A DNA stretch of 64,000 nt from Cytobacillus suaedae (GTDB lineage: Bacteria > Bacillota > Bacilli > Bacillales > Bacillaceae_L): positions 2,002,001-2,066,000 of the forward strand of contig CP063163.1 in the NCBI GenBank assembly GCA_014960805.1. The letters run 5' to 3'. The stretch's first letter is position 1; each line of letters starts with the position of its first letter. The notes beneath the pieces were generated by a model. It saw nothing but the letters and a program-made list of their open reading frames with translations. It had not been told where the DNA came from and ran no database searches. The position numbers and the translations under genes were made by a program. This document shows, piece by piece, positions 17,455 to 26,019 of this stretch.

Positions 17455-18795
17455 ATGGCATTTGAAGGATTGGCCGACCGACTGCAAAACACGATTCAAA
17501 AAATTCGTGGCAAAGGTAAAGTTACAGAAGCTGACGTTAAGGAAATGATGCGTGAAGTTCGATTAGCGCTTCTAGAAGCGGATGTAAACTTTAAAGTAGT
17601 AAAAGATTTTGTAAAAAAGGTAAGCGAACGATCTATAGGTCAGGAAGTTATGAAAAGCTTAACTCCAGGACAACAGGTCATAAAAGTAGTTCAAGAAGAG
17701 CTTACTGAATTAATGGGTGGCGAGCAAAGCAAAATTGCAGTAGCCAAACGACCTCCTACTGTGATTATGATGGTAGGTTTACAAGGTGCAGGTAAAACAA
17801 CAACAACCGGTAAGCTTGCGAATTTACTTAGAAAAAAGCATAATCGCAATCCTATGCTCGTTGCGGCCGATATCTACCGCCCAGCTGCTATTAAACAGTT
17901 AGAAACACTAGGCAAACAACTAAATATGCCTGTTTTTTCACTAGGGGATAAAATTAGCCCAGTTGAAATAGCAAAACAAGCGATTCAAAAAGCTAAGGAT
18001 GATCATCACGATTATGTATTAATTGATACAGCAGGAAGACTTCACATTGATGAAGCCCTAATGGATGAATTAAAGCAAGTAAAAGAAATTGCAAATCCGG
18101 ATGAAATTTTCTTAGTAGTAGACGCGATGACTGGACAAGATGCGGTTAATGTTGCAGAAAGTTTTAACGACTTACTTGGTCTAACAGGAGTTGTTTTAAC
18201 AAAACTTGATGGTGATACTCGTGGTGGAGCAGCCTTATCTGTTAAGGCGGTTACAAACACGCCGATTAAGTTCGTTGGTCTAGGGGAAAAAATGGATGCA
18301 ATTGAGCCATTTCATCCTGAACGTATGGCCTCAAGAATACTTGGAATGGGCGATGTGTTAACACTCATTGAGAAAGCACAAGCCTCTGTTGATGAAGACA
18401 AAGCAAAAGAACTCGAACAAAAGATGCGTTCAATGTCCTTTACATTTGAGGACTTCCTAGAACAGCTTTCTCAGGTTCGAAATATGGGTCCTCTTGATGA
18501 AATCTTGAACATGCTCCCTGGAGCTAACAAGATGAAAGGCCTTAAAAATGTACAAGTAGATGAAAAACAAATCAGTCATGTCGAAGCGATTATCCAATCA
18601 ATGACTAAACAGGAGAAAGTTAACCCTGATATCATTAATGCAAGCAGGAAAAAGCGAATTGCAAAAGGAAGTGGAAGATCCGTTCAGGAAGTAAACCGAC
18701 TACTTAAGCAATTTGAAGACATGAAAAAAATGATGAAACAGATGACAAGCATGTCAAAAGGTAAGAAAAAAGGGTTTAAATTCCCATTTATGTAA
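17455..18795 (+). CDS. ffh: Signal recognition particle protein Ffh
   Basis: A 446-residue SRP54 homologue that binds signal sequences and SRP RNA and docks with FtsY. The N domain is about 1-90 and the G domain about 100-295, with G1 GLQGAGKT at 108-115, DTAGR, TKLDGDTRGG and GLGEKMDAIEPF. The methionine-rich M domain from about 300 ends in MKKMMKQMTSMSKGKK, which binds the signal peptide and RNA. The ATG follows AGGGGGCGG. Length matches B. subtilis Ffh. The SRP RNA gene is not in this window. Confidence 0.98.
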   Translation: MAFEGLADRLQNTIQKIRGKGKVTEADVKEMMREVRLALLEADVNFKVVKDFVKKVSERSIGQEVMKSLTPGQQVIKVVQEELTELMGGEQSKIAVAKRPPTVIMMVGLQGAGKTTTTGKLANLLRKKHNRNPMLVAADIYRPAAIKQLETLGKQLNMPVFSLGDKISPVEIAKQAIQKAKDDHHDYVLIDTAGRLHIDEALMDELKQVKEIANPDEIFLVVDAMTGQDAVNVAESFNDLLGLTGVVLTKLDGDTRGGAALSVKAVTNTPIKFVGLGEKMDAIEPFHPERMASRILGMGDVLTLIEKAQASVDEDKAKELEQKMRSMSFTFEDFLEQLSQVRNMGPLDEILNMLPGANKMKGLKNVQVDEKQISHVEAIIQSMTKQEKVNPDIINASRKKRIAKGSGRSVQEVNRLLKQFEDMKKMMKQMTSMSKGKKKGFKFPFM

Positions 18796-18821
18796 TGTTA
18801 AGAGCTGTTAAGAAAAAACAC

Positions 18822-19160
<339 letters not shown>

Positions 19161-19161
<1 letters not shown>

Positions 19162-19406
19162 TGAATATGGTCAAGATGAAAGAGTTAATTGAAACAGTTG
19201 TAAAAGCCCTTGTAGATCATCCAGAAGAGGTGTCAGTTACTGAAACTTCTGATGAACGTACAATTACGTATGTATTGTCTGTTCATAAGGAGGATATGGG
19301 GAAAGTCATCGGTAAGCAAGGTCGAGTAATTAAATCTATTCGCACCGTTGTTTACGCAGCAGGCACTGGACTTGATAAACGAATTCATCTAGAAATTAAC
19401 GAATAA
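19161..19406 (+). CDS. khpA: KH-domain RNA-binding protein KhpA (YlqC)
   Basis: An 81-residue single KH-domain protein. KhpA pairs with KhpB/Jag in Firmicutes and is thought to bind RNA broadly, affecting cell size and division. The KH loop GKVIGKQGR at about residues 48-56 contains the GxxG motif. The first ATG (19161) overlaps the rpsP stop; two further in-frame ATGs at 19167 and 19176 are possible, and none has a strong ribosome binding site, so coupling to rpsP is likely. A terminator follows. Confidence 0.92.
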
Positions 19407-19420
19407 TCAAAGTGATGGAG

Positions 19421-19448
19421 AAGGGCGAGGGAAACCTCCCCTTTTTTA
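19421..19448 (+). terminator. Terminator after khpA
   Basis: GAGG (19427-19430) pairs with CCTC (19435-19438) across a GAAA loop, extended by further pairs around one C-C mismatch, then TTTTTT. Confidence 0.75.
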
Positions 19449-19517
19449 TGTATTTAAAAATATGGCTATAATCATGTAAAAGCTATTTTGCTGAAGAAGG
19501 ATAATGGGGGTTGTATA

Positions 19518-19907
19518 ATGCAATTATTGCAAACGGTAGTGGTTAAACAAATTTTAACTGAACACAGTAAAGCCGAGCTTATGCAAAACTACGAGTCCAG
19601 AAAACAAAATTTACTGAAAGAATGTGACCAATTACGGTTTGAAGCCAGAAAATTAGCTAAGAATAAAAAATACAACCCTTCTAAAGTTCAGTCTCATTAT
19701 GAAAAAGAAATATTGAAGAGAGAAGAGAAAATTAAAATACTCGAATTTCAAGTAGAGCAAATACATATTCTACCCATTGGTAGCGAATTAAAAGAGAGAG
19801 AAGTACAAGCAGTTGTAGACATTAATATCGGTGATAAATGGGAAGATTTAATTTCAAAGACGATTATCATTAAGGATGGTATCGTAGACGAAATACGTCA
19901 GGGGTGA
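19518..19907 (+). CDS. ylqD: YlqD family protein of unknown function
   Basis: A 129-residue protein of the YlqD family, found between khpA and rimM across Bacillaceae. The central half (about residues 20-75) is highly charged and predicted to form a coiled coil; the C-terminal third, [23 protein letters not shown], looks like a small beta domain. The ATG at 19518 follows TGGGGGTTG and matches the usual start MQLLQTV. Its stop lies seven bases before rimM. Position suggests a link to ribosome maturation, but no function is established. Confidence 0.85.
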   Translation: MQLLQTVVVKQILTEHSKAELMQNYESRKQNLLKECDQLRFEARKLAKNKKYNPSKVQSHYEKEILKREEKIKILEFQVEQIHILPIGSELKEREVQAVVDINIGDKWEDLISKTIIIKDGIVDEIRQG

Positions 19908-19914
19908 AAAACAA

Positions 19915-20430
19915 ATGTCAGAATGGTTTAACGTTGGTAAAATTGTAAATACACAAGGTATTAAAGGTGAGGTTAGAGTGATTTCTAGAACTGACTTTAC
20001 AGAATCGAGATATAAGGTAGGAAATACACTCTATCTTTTTAAAAATGAAGGCACTGAGCCTATTGAGGTTACTGTGGGAAGTCATCGCGTACATAAAAAC
20101 TTTGATTTATTGACATTTGAGGGCTATAACAATTTAGATGAAGTAGAAAAGTTGAGAGACTATTTTATTAAAGTCCCTGAAGAGCAACTAGAAGAATTAG
20201 AAGAAAACGAATATTATTTCCATGAAATCATTGGTTGCACCGTCTTCACCGAAGAGGGAGAAGAGTTAGGGAAAATCAGTGAGATACTAACACCTGGGGC
20301 AAATGATGTATGGGTTGTGAAACGTAAAGGTGGAAAGGATCTCCTTATTCCATACATTGAGGAAATTGTAAAGGAAATTAATATTACGGATAAAGTAATT
20401 AAAATCCATCTAATGGAAGGGTTATTATAA
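19915..20430 (+). CDS. rimM: Ribosome maturation factor RimM
   Basis: A 171-residue assembly factor for the 30S head that binds S19. The N-terminal beta-barrel domain (about 5-88) starts [18 protein letters not shown], and the PRC-barrel domain (about 95-170) includes [21 protein letters not shown]. The ATG follows AGGGGTGAAAA. The gene abuts trmD with one base between stop and start, so translation is coupled. The order rpsP-khpA-ylqD-rimM-trmD-rplS is the standard Bacillus cluster. Confidence 0.96.
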   Translation: MSEWFNVGKIVNTQGIKGEVRVISRTDFTESRYKVGNTLYLFKNEGTEPIEVTVGSHRVHKNFDLLTFEGYNNLDEVEKLRDYFIKVPEEQLEELEENEYYFHEIIGCTVFTEEGEELGKISEILTPGANDVWVVKRKGGKDLLIPYIEEIVKEINITDKVIKIHLMEGLL

Positions 20431-20431
20431 A

Positions 20432-21169
20432 ATGAAAATCGATATTTTAACACTCTTTCCAGAGATGTTTACTGGAGTTTTTGGTGAATCGATTTTAAAA
20501 AAGGCCCAAGAGAAAAACGCAGTCTCCCTAAATGTTGTAAACTTTAGAAATTACTCAACAAACAAGCACCAAAATGTAGATGACTACCCTTACGGAGGTG
20601 GTGCAGGCATGGTATTAACTCCGCAACCTATATTTGATGCGGTTGATGAGTTGGTGAAGGATCATACTAGAAAACCTAGAGTGATTCTTATGTGCCCCCA
20701 GGGTGAAAAGTATACCCAGCAAAAGGCTGAGGAGCTTGCAAAAGAAGATCATCTCATTTTCGTTTGTGGTCATTATGAAGGTTATGATGAACGAATAAGA
20801 GAGTTTGTTGTTACTGATGAAATTTCTATAGGTGATTTCGTATTAACTGGGGGAGAGCTAGCATCAATGGTGATTGTTGATAGTGTTGTTCGATTGTTGC
20901 CAAATGTACTAGGTAACGAAGATTCTCCAATAAAAGACTCGCATAGTAGTGGAAGGTTAGAACACCCCCATTATACCCGTCCTGCGAATTTTCGTGGTAT
21001 GGAGGTACCAGCAGTTTTAATATCAGGAAATCATAAAAAAATTGAAGATTGGCGTGAAAGGGAATCTTTTAGGAGAACATTCCTACGGAGACCTGATTTA
21101 CTAGATTTGAATAACCTATCAGATAGTGAGAAAGTATGGGTTGAAGAAATTAAGAAAGAACTAGAGTAA
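20432..21169 (+). CDS. trmD: tRNA (guanine37-N1)-methyltransferase TrmD
   Basis: A 245-residue SPOUT-class methyltransferase that methylates G37 of tRNAs reading CNN codons, preventing +1 frameshifting. The N-terminus [13 protein letters not shown] is typical. The trefoil-knot SAM site includes [12 protein letters not shown] (about 111-122) and [12 protein letters not shown] (about 133-144). The C-terminal helical domain binds tRNA. It starts one base after the rimM stop. rplS downstream has its own promoter. Confidence 0.97.
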   Translation: MKIDILTLFPEMFTGVFGESILKKAQEKNAVSLNVVNFRNYSTNKHQNVDDYPYGGGAGMVLTPQPIFDAVDELVKDHTRKPRVILMCPQGEKYTQQKAEELAKEDHLIFVCGHYEGYDERIREFVVTDEISIGDFVLTGGELASMVIVDSVVRLLPNVLGNEDSPIKDSHSSGRLEHPHYTRPANFRGMEVPAVLISGNHKKIEDWRERESFRRTFLRRPDLLDLNNLSDSEKVWVEEIKKELE

Positions 21170-21172
21170 CTA

Positions 21173-21201
21173 TTGCAGGTAGTATCATATTATGGTATGA
21201 T
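21173..21201 (+). promoter_or_regulatory. Sigma A promoter of rplS
   Basis: TTGCAG (21173-21178), 17 bases, then TATGAT (21196-21201). A small inverted repeat, TATCATA (21183-21189) and TATGATA (21196-21202), overlaps the -10. Confidence 0.65.
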
Positions 21202-21207
21202 AATCCT

Positions 21208-21292
21208 TGTGACTTGGGCTGTAAAGCTTTAAGTCTTTATAACGATGTTCCGCTGCAATCATATTGTATGAGCGTCCGTGAGAAGGAGAGAA
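21208..21292 (+). ncRNA. L19 ribosomal protein leader
   Basis: The 5' leader between the rplS promoter and start codon resembles the L19 leader described upstream of rplS in Bacillus. It includes GATGTTCCGCTG and GAGCGTCCGTGAGAAGGAG, with the ribosome binding site at its 3' end. GCTGTAAAGC (about 21220-21229) can form a small stem. The leader is thought to control rplS autogenously, probably through L19 binding. The assignment rests on recalled sequence similarity and position. Confidence 0.6.
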
Positions 21293-21296
21293 AACG

Positions 21297-21641
21297 ATGC
21301 AAAAGTTAATCGAAGAAATCACTAAAGAACAATTAAGAACAGACCTTCCTGCGTTCCGTCCTGGAGATACTGTACGTGTACACGTAAAAGTTATTGAGGG
21401 AACTCGTGAGCGTGTTCAGGTTTATGAAGGTGTTGTAATTAAGCGTCGTGGTGGTGGAATTAGCGAAACATTTACAGTTCGTAAAATTTCTTACGGTGTA
21501 GGTGTTGAACGTGCATTCCCAGTGCACACACCGAAAATTGCTAAGCTAGAAGTTCTTCGTCGTGGTAAAGTTCGCCGTGCGAAACTATACTACTTACGTG
21601 AATTACGTGGTAAAAAAGCACGTATTAAAGAAATTCGATAA
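21297..21641 (+). CDS. rplS: 50S ribosomal protein L19
   Basis: A 114-residue ribosomal protein at the 30S-50S interface. It starts [20 protein letters not shown] and contains [12 protein letters not shown] and [13 protein letters not shown], both conserved in L19. The ATG follows GAGAAGGAGAG. It is transcribed from a promoter just upstream through a structured leader, and a strong terminator follows, so it can be expressed independently of trmD. Confidence 0.97.
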   Translation: MQKLIEEITKEQLRTDLPAFRPGDTVRVHVKVIEGTRERVQVYEGVVIKRRGGGISETFTVRKISYGVGVERAFPVHTPKIAKLEVLRRGKVRRAKLYYLRELRGKKARIKEIR

Positions 21642-21648
21642 TTTCAGT

Positions 21649-21682
21649 AAAAAGGAGCTTGTGGATCAAGCTCCTTTTATTT
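21649..21682 (+). terminator. Terminator after rplS
   Basis: AAAAGGAGCTTG pairs with CAAGCTCCTTTT around a short TGGAT loop, followed by ATTTT. Confidence 0.9.
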
Positions 21683-21788
21683 TCATCAAAAAGAACCTAT
21701 AATAAAAGCTATAGAGTGAAATTATTTGTTTTTAAGGGCATATTGTATTTATAGTAAGTACATAGACTTTTTAGGTGGAGGAACGGAG

Positions 21789-22322
21789 ATGACTCGAAAA
21801 AAGAATGAGCTTTGGGAGTGGGTTAAAGCCTTAGCGATAGCTGTTATTTTAGCAGCGACCATACGGTACTTCTTATTTGCACCGATTGTTGTTGATGGCT
21901 TATCAATGATGCCAACATTACATAATGAAGATCGTATGATTGTTAATAAAATCGGATACAAAATAGGAGATCCAAAAAGGTTTGATATAGTCGTATTTCA
22001 TGCTACCGAAGAAAAGGACTATATAAAGCGTGTTATTGGGCTTCCAGGTGATCGTGTTGAATACAAAGATGATACCTTATACATAAATGGACAGGCGTAT
22101 GAAGAGCCGTATTTAGAGCAATATAAAAGTGAAGTGGTTGATGGCCCATTAACAGATCCTTTTGTACTTGAAGAAGTTCCGGAAGGGCATATTTTTGTGA
22201 TGGGAGATAACCGACGACAAAGTAAAGATAGTCGTCATATCGGTCCTGTTCCGATAGAAGAGGTTTTAGGTAAAACAAATATGATTTACTGGCCACTTTC
22301 TGATATAGGAATTGTAAAATAA
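21789..22322 (+). CDS. Type I signal peptidase
   Basis: A 177-residue membrane-anchored serine-lysine peptidase that removes signal peptides from exported proteins. One N-terminal transmembrane segment (about residues 12-31) precedes the catalytic domain. The nucleophile is Ser39 in GLSMMPTL and the general base is Lys80 in [27 protein letters not shown] near 155 is the conserved box E. The ATG at 21789 follows GGTGGAGGAACGGAG. B. subtilis has no sip gene at this site, whereas several other Bacillaceae do. I do not assign a specific sip symbol. Confidence 0.94.
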   Translation: MTRKKNELWEWVKALAIAVILAATIRYFLFAPIVVDGLSMMPTLHNEDRMIVNKIGYKIGDPKRFDIVVFHATEEKDYIKRVIGLPGDRVEYKDDTLYINGQAYEEPYLEQYKSEVVDGPLTDPFVLEEVPEGHIFVMGDNRRQSKDSRHIGPVPIEEVLGKTNMIYWPLSDIGIVK

Positions 22323-22353
22323 AAAAAGTACGAAAAAGTTAGTTGGTGAAATA

Positions 22354-23226
22354 ATGACAATACAATGGTTTCCTGGTCATATGGCCAAAGCTAGAAGACA
22401 AGTCACGGAGAAACTTAAGTTTATCGACATTGTATTTGAGCTTGTGGACGCTAGAATCCCGTTAGCATCTAGAAATCCAATGATTGATGAGATTATTACA
22501 AATAAACCGAGGTTAGTTTTATTAAACAAAGCAGACATGGCAGATCCAAAGATTACGAAAGAATGGATTAACTTTTATAAAAGCCATGGAATTCAAGCAC
22601 TTGCGATCGATTCGCAAACAGGTACTGGATTAAAGCAGATTATTACCTCTTCAAGAGACATTTTAAAAGAAAAGTTTGATAAAATGGTTGCAAAAGGGAT
22701 TAAACCTAGAGCGATTCGTGCTCTGATTGTTGGGATACCTAATGTAGGAAAATCTACTCTTATTAATCGACTAGCAAAGAAAAATATTGCTCAAACAGGA
22801 GATAGACCAGGTGTCACCAAAGCTCAACAATGGATTAAGGTTGGAAAAGACCTTGAACTATTAGATACTCCAGGAATATTATGGCCTAAGTTTGAAGACC
22901 AGCTCGTTGGTCAAAAACTAGCTGCAACAGGAGCAATTAAAGATACAATATTAAACCTTCAAGATATCGCCGTTTATGTATTAAATTTCTTAAAGGAAGA
23001 ATATCCAGAACGTCTAAAAGAACGATATAATATTGAAGAAATTCCTGAAGAGATTGTACCGTTGTTTGATGAAATAGGGAAAAGAAGAGGTTGTATGGTT
23101 GCGGGTGGATATATTGATTATGACAAAACCTCTGAGCTTATTCTACGAGAACTCCGATCCCAAAAACTTGGTCCTATTTCTTTTGAAGAACCAAAGCAGC
23201 TTGAAGAAAATGAACCTAATCAATAG
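22354..23226 (+). CDS. rbgA: Ribosome biogenesis GTPase RbgA (YlqF)
   Basis: A 290-residue circularly permuted GTPase needed for late assembly of the 50S subunit. The G motifs appear in permuted order: G4 NKAD at 58-61, then G1 GIPNVGKS at 127-134 and G3 DTPG at 171-174. The C-terminal domain after about 200 contacts rRNA. The N-terminal WFPGHMAKA is a family hallmark. The ATG at 22354 is preceded by only a weak GTTGGTGAAA. It lies between the signal peptidase and rnhB and is followed by a terminator. Confidence 0.96.
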   Translation: MTIQWFPGHMAKARRQVTEKLKFIDIVFELVDARIPLASRNPMIDEIITNKPRLVLLNKADMADPKITKEWINFYKSHGIQALAIDSQTGTGLKQIITSSRDILKEKFDKMVAKGIKPRAIRALIVGIPNVGKSTLINRLAKKNIAQTGDRPGVTKAQQWIKVGKDLELLDTPGILWPKFEDQLVGQKLAATGAIKDTILNLQDIAVYVLNFLKEEYPERLKERYNIEEIPEEIVPLFDEIGKRRGCMVAGGYIDYDKTSELILRELRSQKLGPISFEEPKQLEENEPNQ

Positions 23227-23231
23227 CCCTT

Positions 23232-23266
23232 AGACTTGCTTTCAATAGCGAGTCTTATTTCTTTTT
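23232..23266 (+). terminator. Terminator after rbgA
   Basis: AGACTTGCT (23232-23240) pairs with AGCGAGTCT (23247-23255) with one wobble, followed by T-rich sequence. Confidence 0.8.
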
Positions 23267-23334
23267 CAATTCTAATTAATTAGAATCATTAACCGATATA
23301 CATAGTATGGACATCATTGAAAGTGAGAAATGTT

Positions 23335-24111
23335 ATGAAAAATAAAACGATTAAAGAAGTTGAACAAATGCTCGAAGGGATTGAAGATTCAAATCATCCA
23401 TTAATTGCTGAATATAAAAAGGATGATCGAATCGGTGTTCAAAAGGCACTTTCTAGGTGGGAAAAGACTAAAAGAGAATTAGAAAGTCTTGAATTATTGT
23501 TTGCAAAAATGTCGGTGTATGAAAAAAACCTATATCGTCAAGGAATTGATACTATTGCAGGGGTTGATGAGGTAGGTCGAGGCCCATTAGCTGGTCCTGT
23601 AGTTGCTGCTGCGGTGATTTTGCCTAAAGGTTTCAAACTTCTAGGTTTAAATGATTCAAAAAAGGTAACTGATAACAATAAAAATGAGCTTTTTGAGGCT
23701 ATTAATAAGGAAGCATTGGCAATTGGTATAGGAATTATATCAGCAAAAAAAATAGATGAAGTTAATATATATGAAGCTACCAAACTTGCAATGATTAAAG
23801 CAATAAATCAACTATCTGTAAAACCAGATCATTTATTAATAGATGCAATGAAGCTCCCTATCAATATTCCACAAACTTCCATAATCAAAGGAGATTCAGC
23901 AAGTATCTCTATTGCAGCAAGCTCAATTGTAGCAAAGGTTACTAGAGACAGACTCATGCGAAGAATGGGGAACGTTTACCCTGAATATGGCTTTGAGAAT
24001 CATATGGGCTATGGAACGAAAGAGCATATGAAGGCGTTACAAGAGTATGGTTCCACAAAAGAACATCGTCAATCCTTCGCACCAGTTGCTTCAGTAAATA
24101 AGATGTTTTAA
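23335..24111 (+). CDS. rnhB: Ribonuclease HII
   Basis: A 258-residue enzyme that cleaves RNA in RNA-DNA hybrids and removes single misincorporated ribonucleotides. The catalytic acidic pair is Asp78-Glu79 in AGVDEVGRGPLAGPVV, with a further aspartate in LLIDAMKLP. The N-terminal 70 residues are the extra domain typical of Bacillus RNase HII. The ATG at 23335 gives MKNKTIKEVEQ; an in-frame TTG at 23317 is less likely. It precedes ylqG by 29 bases. Confidence 0.96.
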   Translation: MKNKTIKEVEQMLEGIEDSNHPLIAEYKKDDRIGVQKALSRWEKTKRELESLELLFAKMSVYEKNLYRQGIDTIAGVDEVGRGPLAGPVVAAAVILPKGFKLLGLNDSKKVTDNNKNELFEAINKEALAIGIGIISAKKIDEVNIYEATKLAMIKAINQLSVKPDHLLIDAMKLPINIPQTSIIKGDSASISIAASSIVAKVTRDRLMRRMGNVYPEYGFENHMGYGTKEHMKALQEYGSTKEHRQSFAPVASVNKMF

Positions 24112-24140
24112 ATAACACTAAATTCGAAGGTGGAGTATTT

Positions 24141-25484
24141 GTGAACTTAGGTGTGATTCAGACATTACTAAAAGCCGAACAACTCAATCCTACAAATGCT
24201 CTTTCTTTAAAAGTTGGGCAAATTATACAAGGGAAGGCTGTTAAATTATTTAGAGAAGATGTTGCCCAAATTCAGGTAGGTTCAACTCAATTTGTAGCAA
24301 AGCTTCAAGCACCATTAATCTTACACCAAAACTATTGGTTTCAGGTTCAACCTAATGATGAACAAACAGAGTTAAAGGTTTTTGATAATAAGGAGTTAGG
24401 GGTTATTAAGGAATCTAATAGAAGTGAACCTATAGCCTCACAACAACTATTAAATAAACTTGGGGTAAAGGCAACGAATGCTTCCCTTCAACTTATTAAG
24501 TATCTTCATAATGAAAATATTCCATTTACAAAGGAGCAATTTCAACAAGCTACTAACCAACTTTTAAATCAAAAAGAATTCACCAAAGGTTTAAGTGTAG
24601 TAAAGTATCTTCTTTTGAATCAGCTCCCTATCACTACGAAAACATATCATTCATTAATAGCTATACAGGATGATAAGCCTATGGCGAGTTATATTTCAAA
24701 GCTACTTGTTGAACTAGAAAAGATGCAAGATAAGACGCCAAATACAAATAGGTTAATAGCTATGTTGCATAATCTACTCGGTGAGGAAATGAATAAGGTT
24801 ATTGAATCCTCCGGTAGTAAAGTAGGGTTACCAAATGATCAAACAATGCAGAAGGTTTTCAAACAAATGATCACTTCATTTGGTCTTCAATATGAAAATG
24901 AGTTAGCTAGATTTATGGATGGTGGAAATAGGCCAAGCCTACCTATTCAATACGAATCACTAAAGCCTCTTCTCATGACGGCACTAATAGAACTAAATCA
25001 ATTACCTGGTAAAGAGACACTAGAGCATTTAATACACCGTATTACCGGTCAACAACTTCTCTCGCTTGGTGATAGTGATTATGGCCACCTTATCTTCCAA
25101 ATACCCTTACAGCTTGGTGGGAAGTTATCGGATTTAACTATTCAATACTCGGGTAAAAAGAATAAGGGAAAAGCGATTGATCCTAATTATTGTCAGCTTT
25201 TCTTTCAGCTAGAGCTAGAGACTCTTCGTGAAACCATGATTGATGTTAAAATACAAAACCGCATTTTGAGTATAACGATATATAATAACCACACCTTATT
25301 AGATAAGTTGGTACAAGGAATGAAGTTTTCATTAGCTGATGGACTTGAAAAAGCAGGTTATAAACTATCATCTATAAAAGTAATTAAATTAAGTGAAAAA
25401 TTAACAGGAACCGAGAAAGTTTCACCAGCTTCAGTAATAATGAGAAGAAATGATGGATATACAGGGGTTGATATTAAAATATGA
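24141..25484 (+). CDS. ylqG: YlqG, protein with FliK-like C-terminal segment
   Basis: A 447-residue protein of unknown function at the ylqG position of B. subtilis. The first 80 residues look like a small beta-rich domain (IIQGKAVKLFREDVAQIQVGS). The middle is low-complexity and helical. The segment from about 350 to 420 has the alternating pattern of the FliK C-terminal hook-length domain (FFQLELETLRETMIDVKIQN, then a helix LDKLVQGMKFSLADGLEKAGY). This is a pattern judgement, not an alignment. The start is GTG at 24141 behind CGAAGGTGGAG. The last bases overlap ylqH, an FlhB C-domain-like gene, which supports a type III secretion-related role. Confidence 0.7.
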   Translation: MNLGVIQTLLKAEQLNPTNALSLKVGQIIQGKAVKLFREDVAQIQVGSTQFVAKLQAPLILHQNYWFQVQPNDEQTELKVFDNKELGVIKESNRSEPIASQQLLNKLGVKATNASLQLIKYLHNENIPFTKEQFQQATNQLLNQKEFTKGLSVVKYLLLNQLPITTKTYHSLIAIQDDKPMASYISKLLVELEKMQDKTPNTNRLIAMLHNLLGEEMNKVIESSGSKVGLPNDQTMQKVFKQMITSFGLQYENELARFMDGGNRPSLPIQYESLKPLLMTALIELNQLPGKETLEHLIHRITGQQLLSLGDSDYGHLIFQIPLQLGGKLSDLTIQYSGKKNKGKAIDPNYCQLFFQLELETLRETMIDVKIQNRILSITIYNNHTLLDKLVQGMKFSLADGLEKAGYKLSSIKVIKLSEKLTGTEKVSPASVIMRRNDGYTGVDIKI

Positions 25485-25759
25485 ATGAAGAAAAAAAGCA
25501 AAAGCTAGAAGCTGTTGCTCTTTCTTATGACTCTTCAAAACATTTTGCCCCAAGATTAACAGCTAAAGGTAAAGGTGAGGTTGCTGAAAACATAATAAAG
25601 ATTGCAAAAGAGCAAAATATACCGATTCAGGATGATCCAACCCTAGTAGAATTATTGAGTCAATTAAAAATAAATGAAACTATCCCAGAGGAGCTATACC
25701 AAGTCGTAGCGGAAATATTTGCCTTTATTTATAAAGTAGACAAAAAACTAGATAGGTAA
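25481..25759 (+). CDS. ylqH: YlqH, FlhB cytoplasmic-domain-like protein
   Basis: A 92-residue soluble protein resembling the C-terminal export-switch domain of FlhB/YscU. From residue 11 the order of segments (VALSYDSSKHFAPRLTAKG, then KIAKEQNIPIQDDPTLVELL, then IPEELYQVVAEIFAFIYKV) parallels FlhB downstream of its cleavage site. The NPTH autocleavage motif is absent, so the protein resembles the cleaved C-terminal fragment alone. It overlaps ylqG by four bases (ATGA) and so is likely translationally coupled. Homologues are called FlhX or FlhB2 in some annotations. Its function in Bacillus is not established. Confidence 0.85.
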   Translation: MNEEKKQKLEAVALSYDSSKHFAPRLTAKGKGEVAENIIKIAKEQNIPIQDDPTLVELLSQLKINETIPEELYQVVAEIFAFIYKVDKKLDR

Positions 25760-25865
25760 TTGCTATTTTTAAATAATTTAAAAGCCAATAGAAGGTAAAA
25801 ATACTTGATAAATATTTTATTCAGATAAAAAGTTAATCATTTAGACACTATTTTAGTTCGAATAG

Positions 25866-25894
25866 TAGACAAGGTAGATATCATTTTATACAAT
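25866..25894 (+). promoter_or_regulatory. Sigma A promoter of sucCD
   Basis: TAGACA (25866-25871), 17 bases, then TACAAT (25889-25894). It leaves a leader of about 120 bases before sucC that contains two hairpins. Confidence 0.6.
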
Positions 25895-25907
25895 GTAAAC
25901 GCAGTCT
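25894..25907. promoter_or_regulatory. cre-like site at the sucCD promoter
   Basis: TGTAAACGCAGTCT matches the CcpA cre consensus TGWAANCGNTNWCA at 12 of 14 positions, failing at positions 10 and 14. It starts on the last base of the -10 and covers the expected transcription start, a position where CcpA would repress. Confidence 0.4.
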
Positions 25908-25919
25908 ATTTTATTTTAA

Positions 25920-25981
25920 TTAGAAATTATCGTTTTTCTGATTTCTAAAGTTGAAAATAGAGCAGCATTGCTTCTATTTTC
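25920..25981 (+). promoter_or_regulatory. Two consecutive hairpins in the sucC leader
   Basis: Hairpin 1 pairs TTAGAAAT (25920-25927) with ATTTCTAA (25941-25948). Hairpin 2 pairs GAAAATAG (25953-25960) with CTATTTTC (25974-25981), with an inner AGCA/TGCT stem. Neither is followed by a clean run of T (hairpin 2 continues TTTAAAAAA), so this looks like leader structure or a weak attenuator. Confidence 0.45.
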
Positions 25982-26019
25982 TTTAAAAAATTGGCTTACA
26001 TATGATAGGAGGATGGGAA

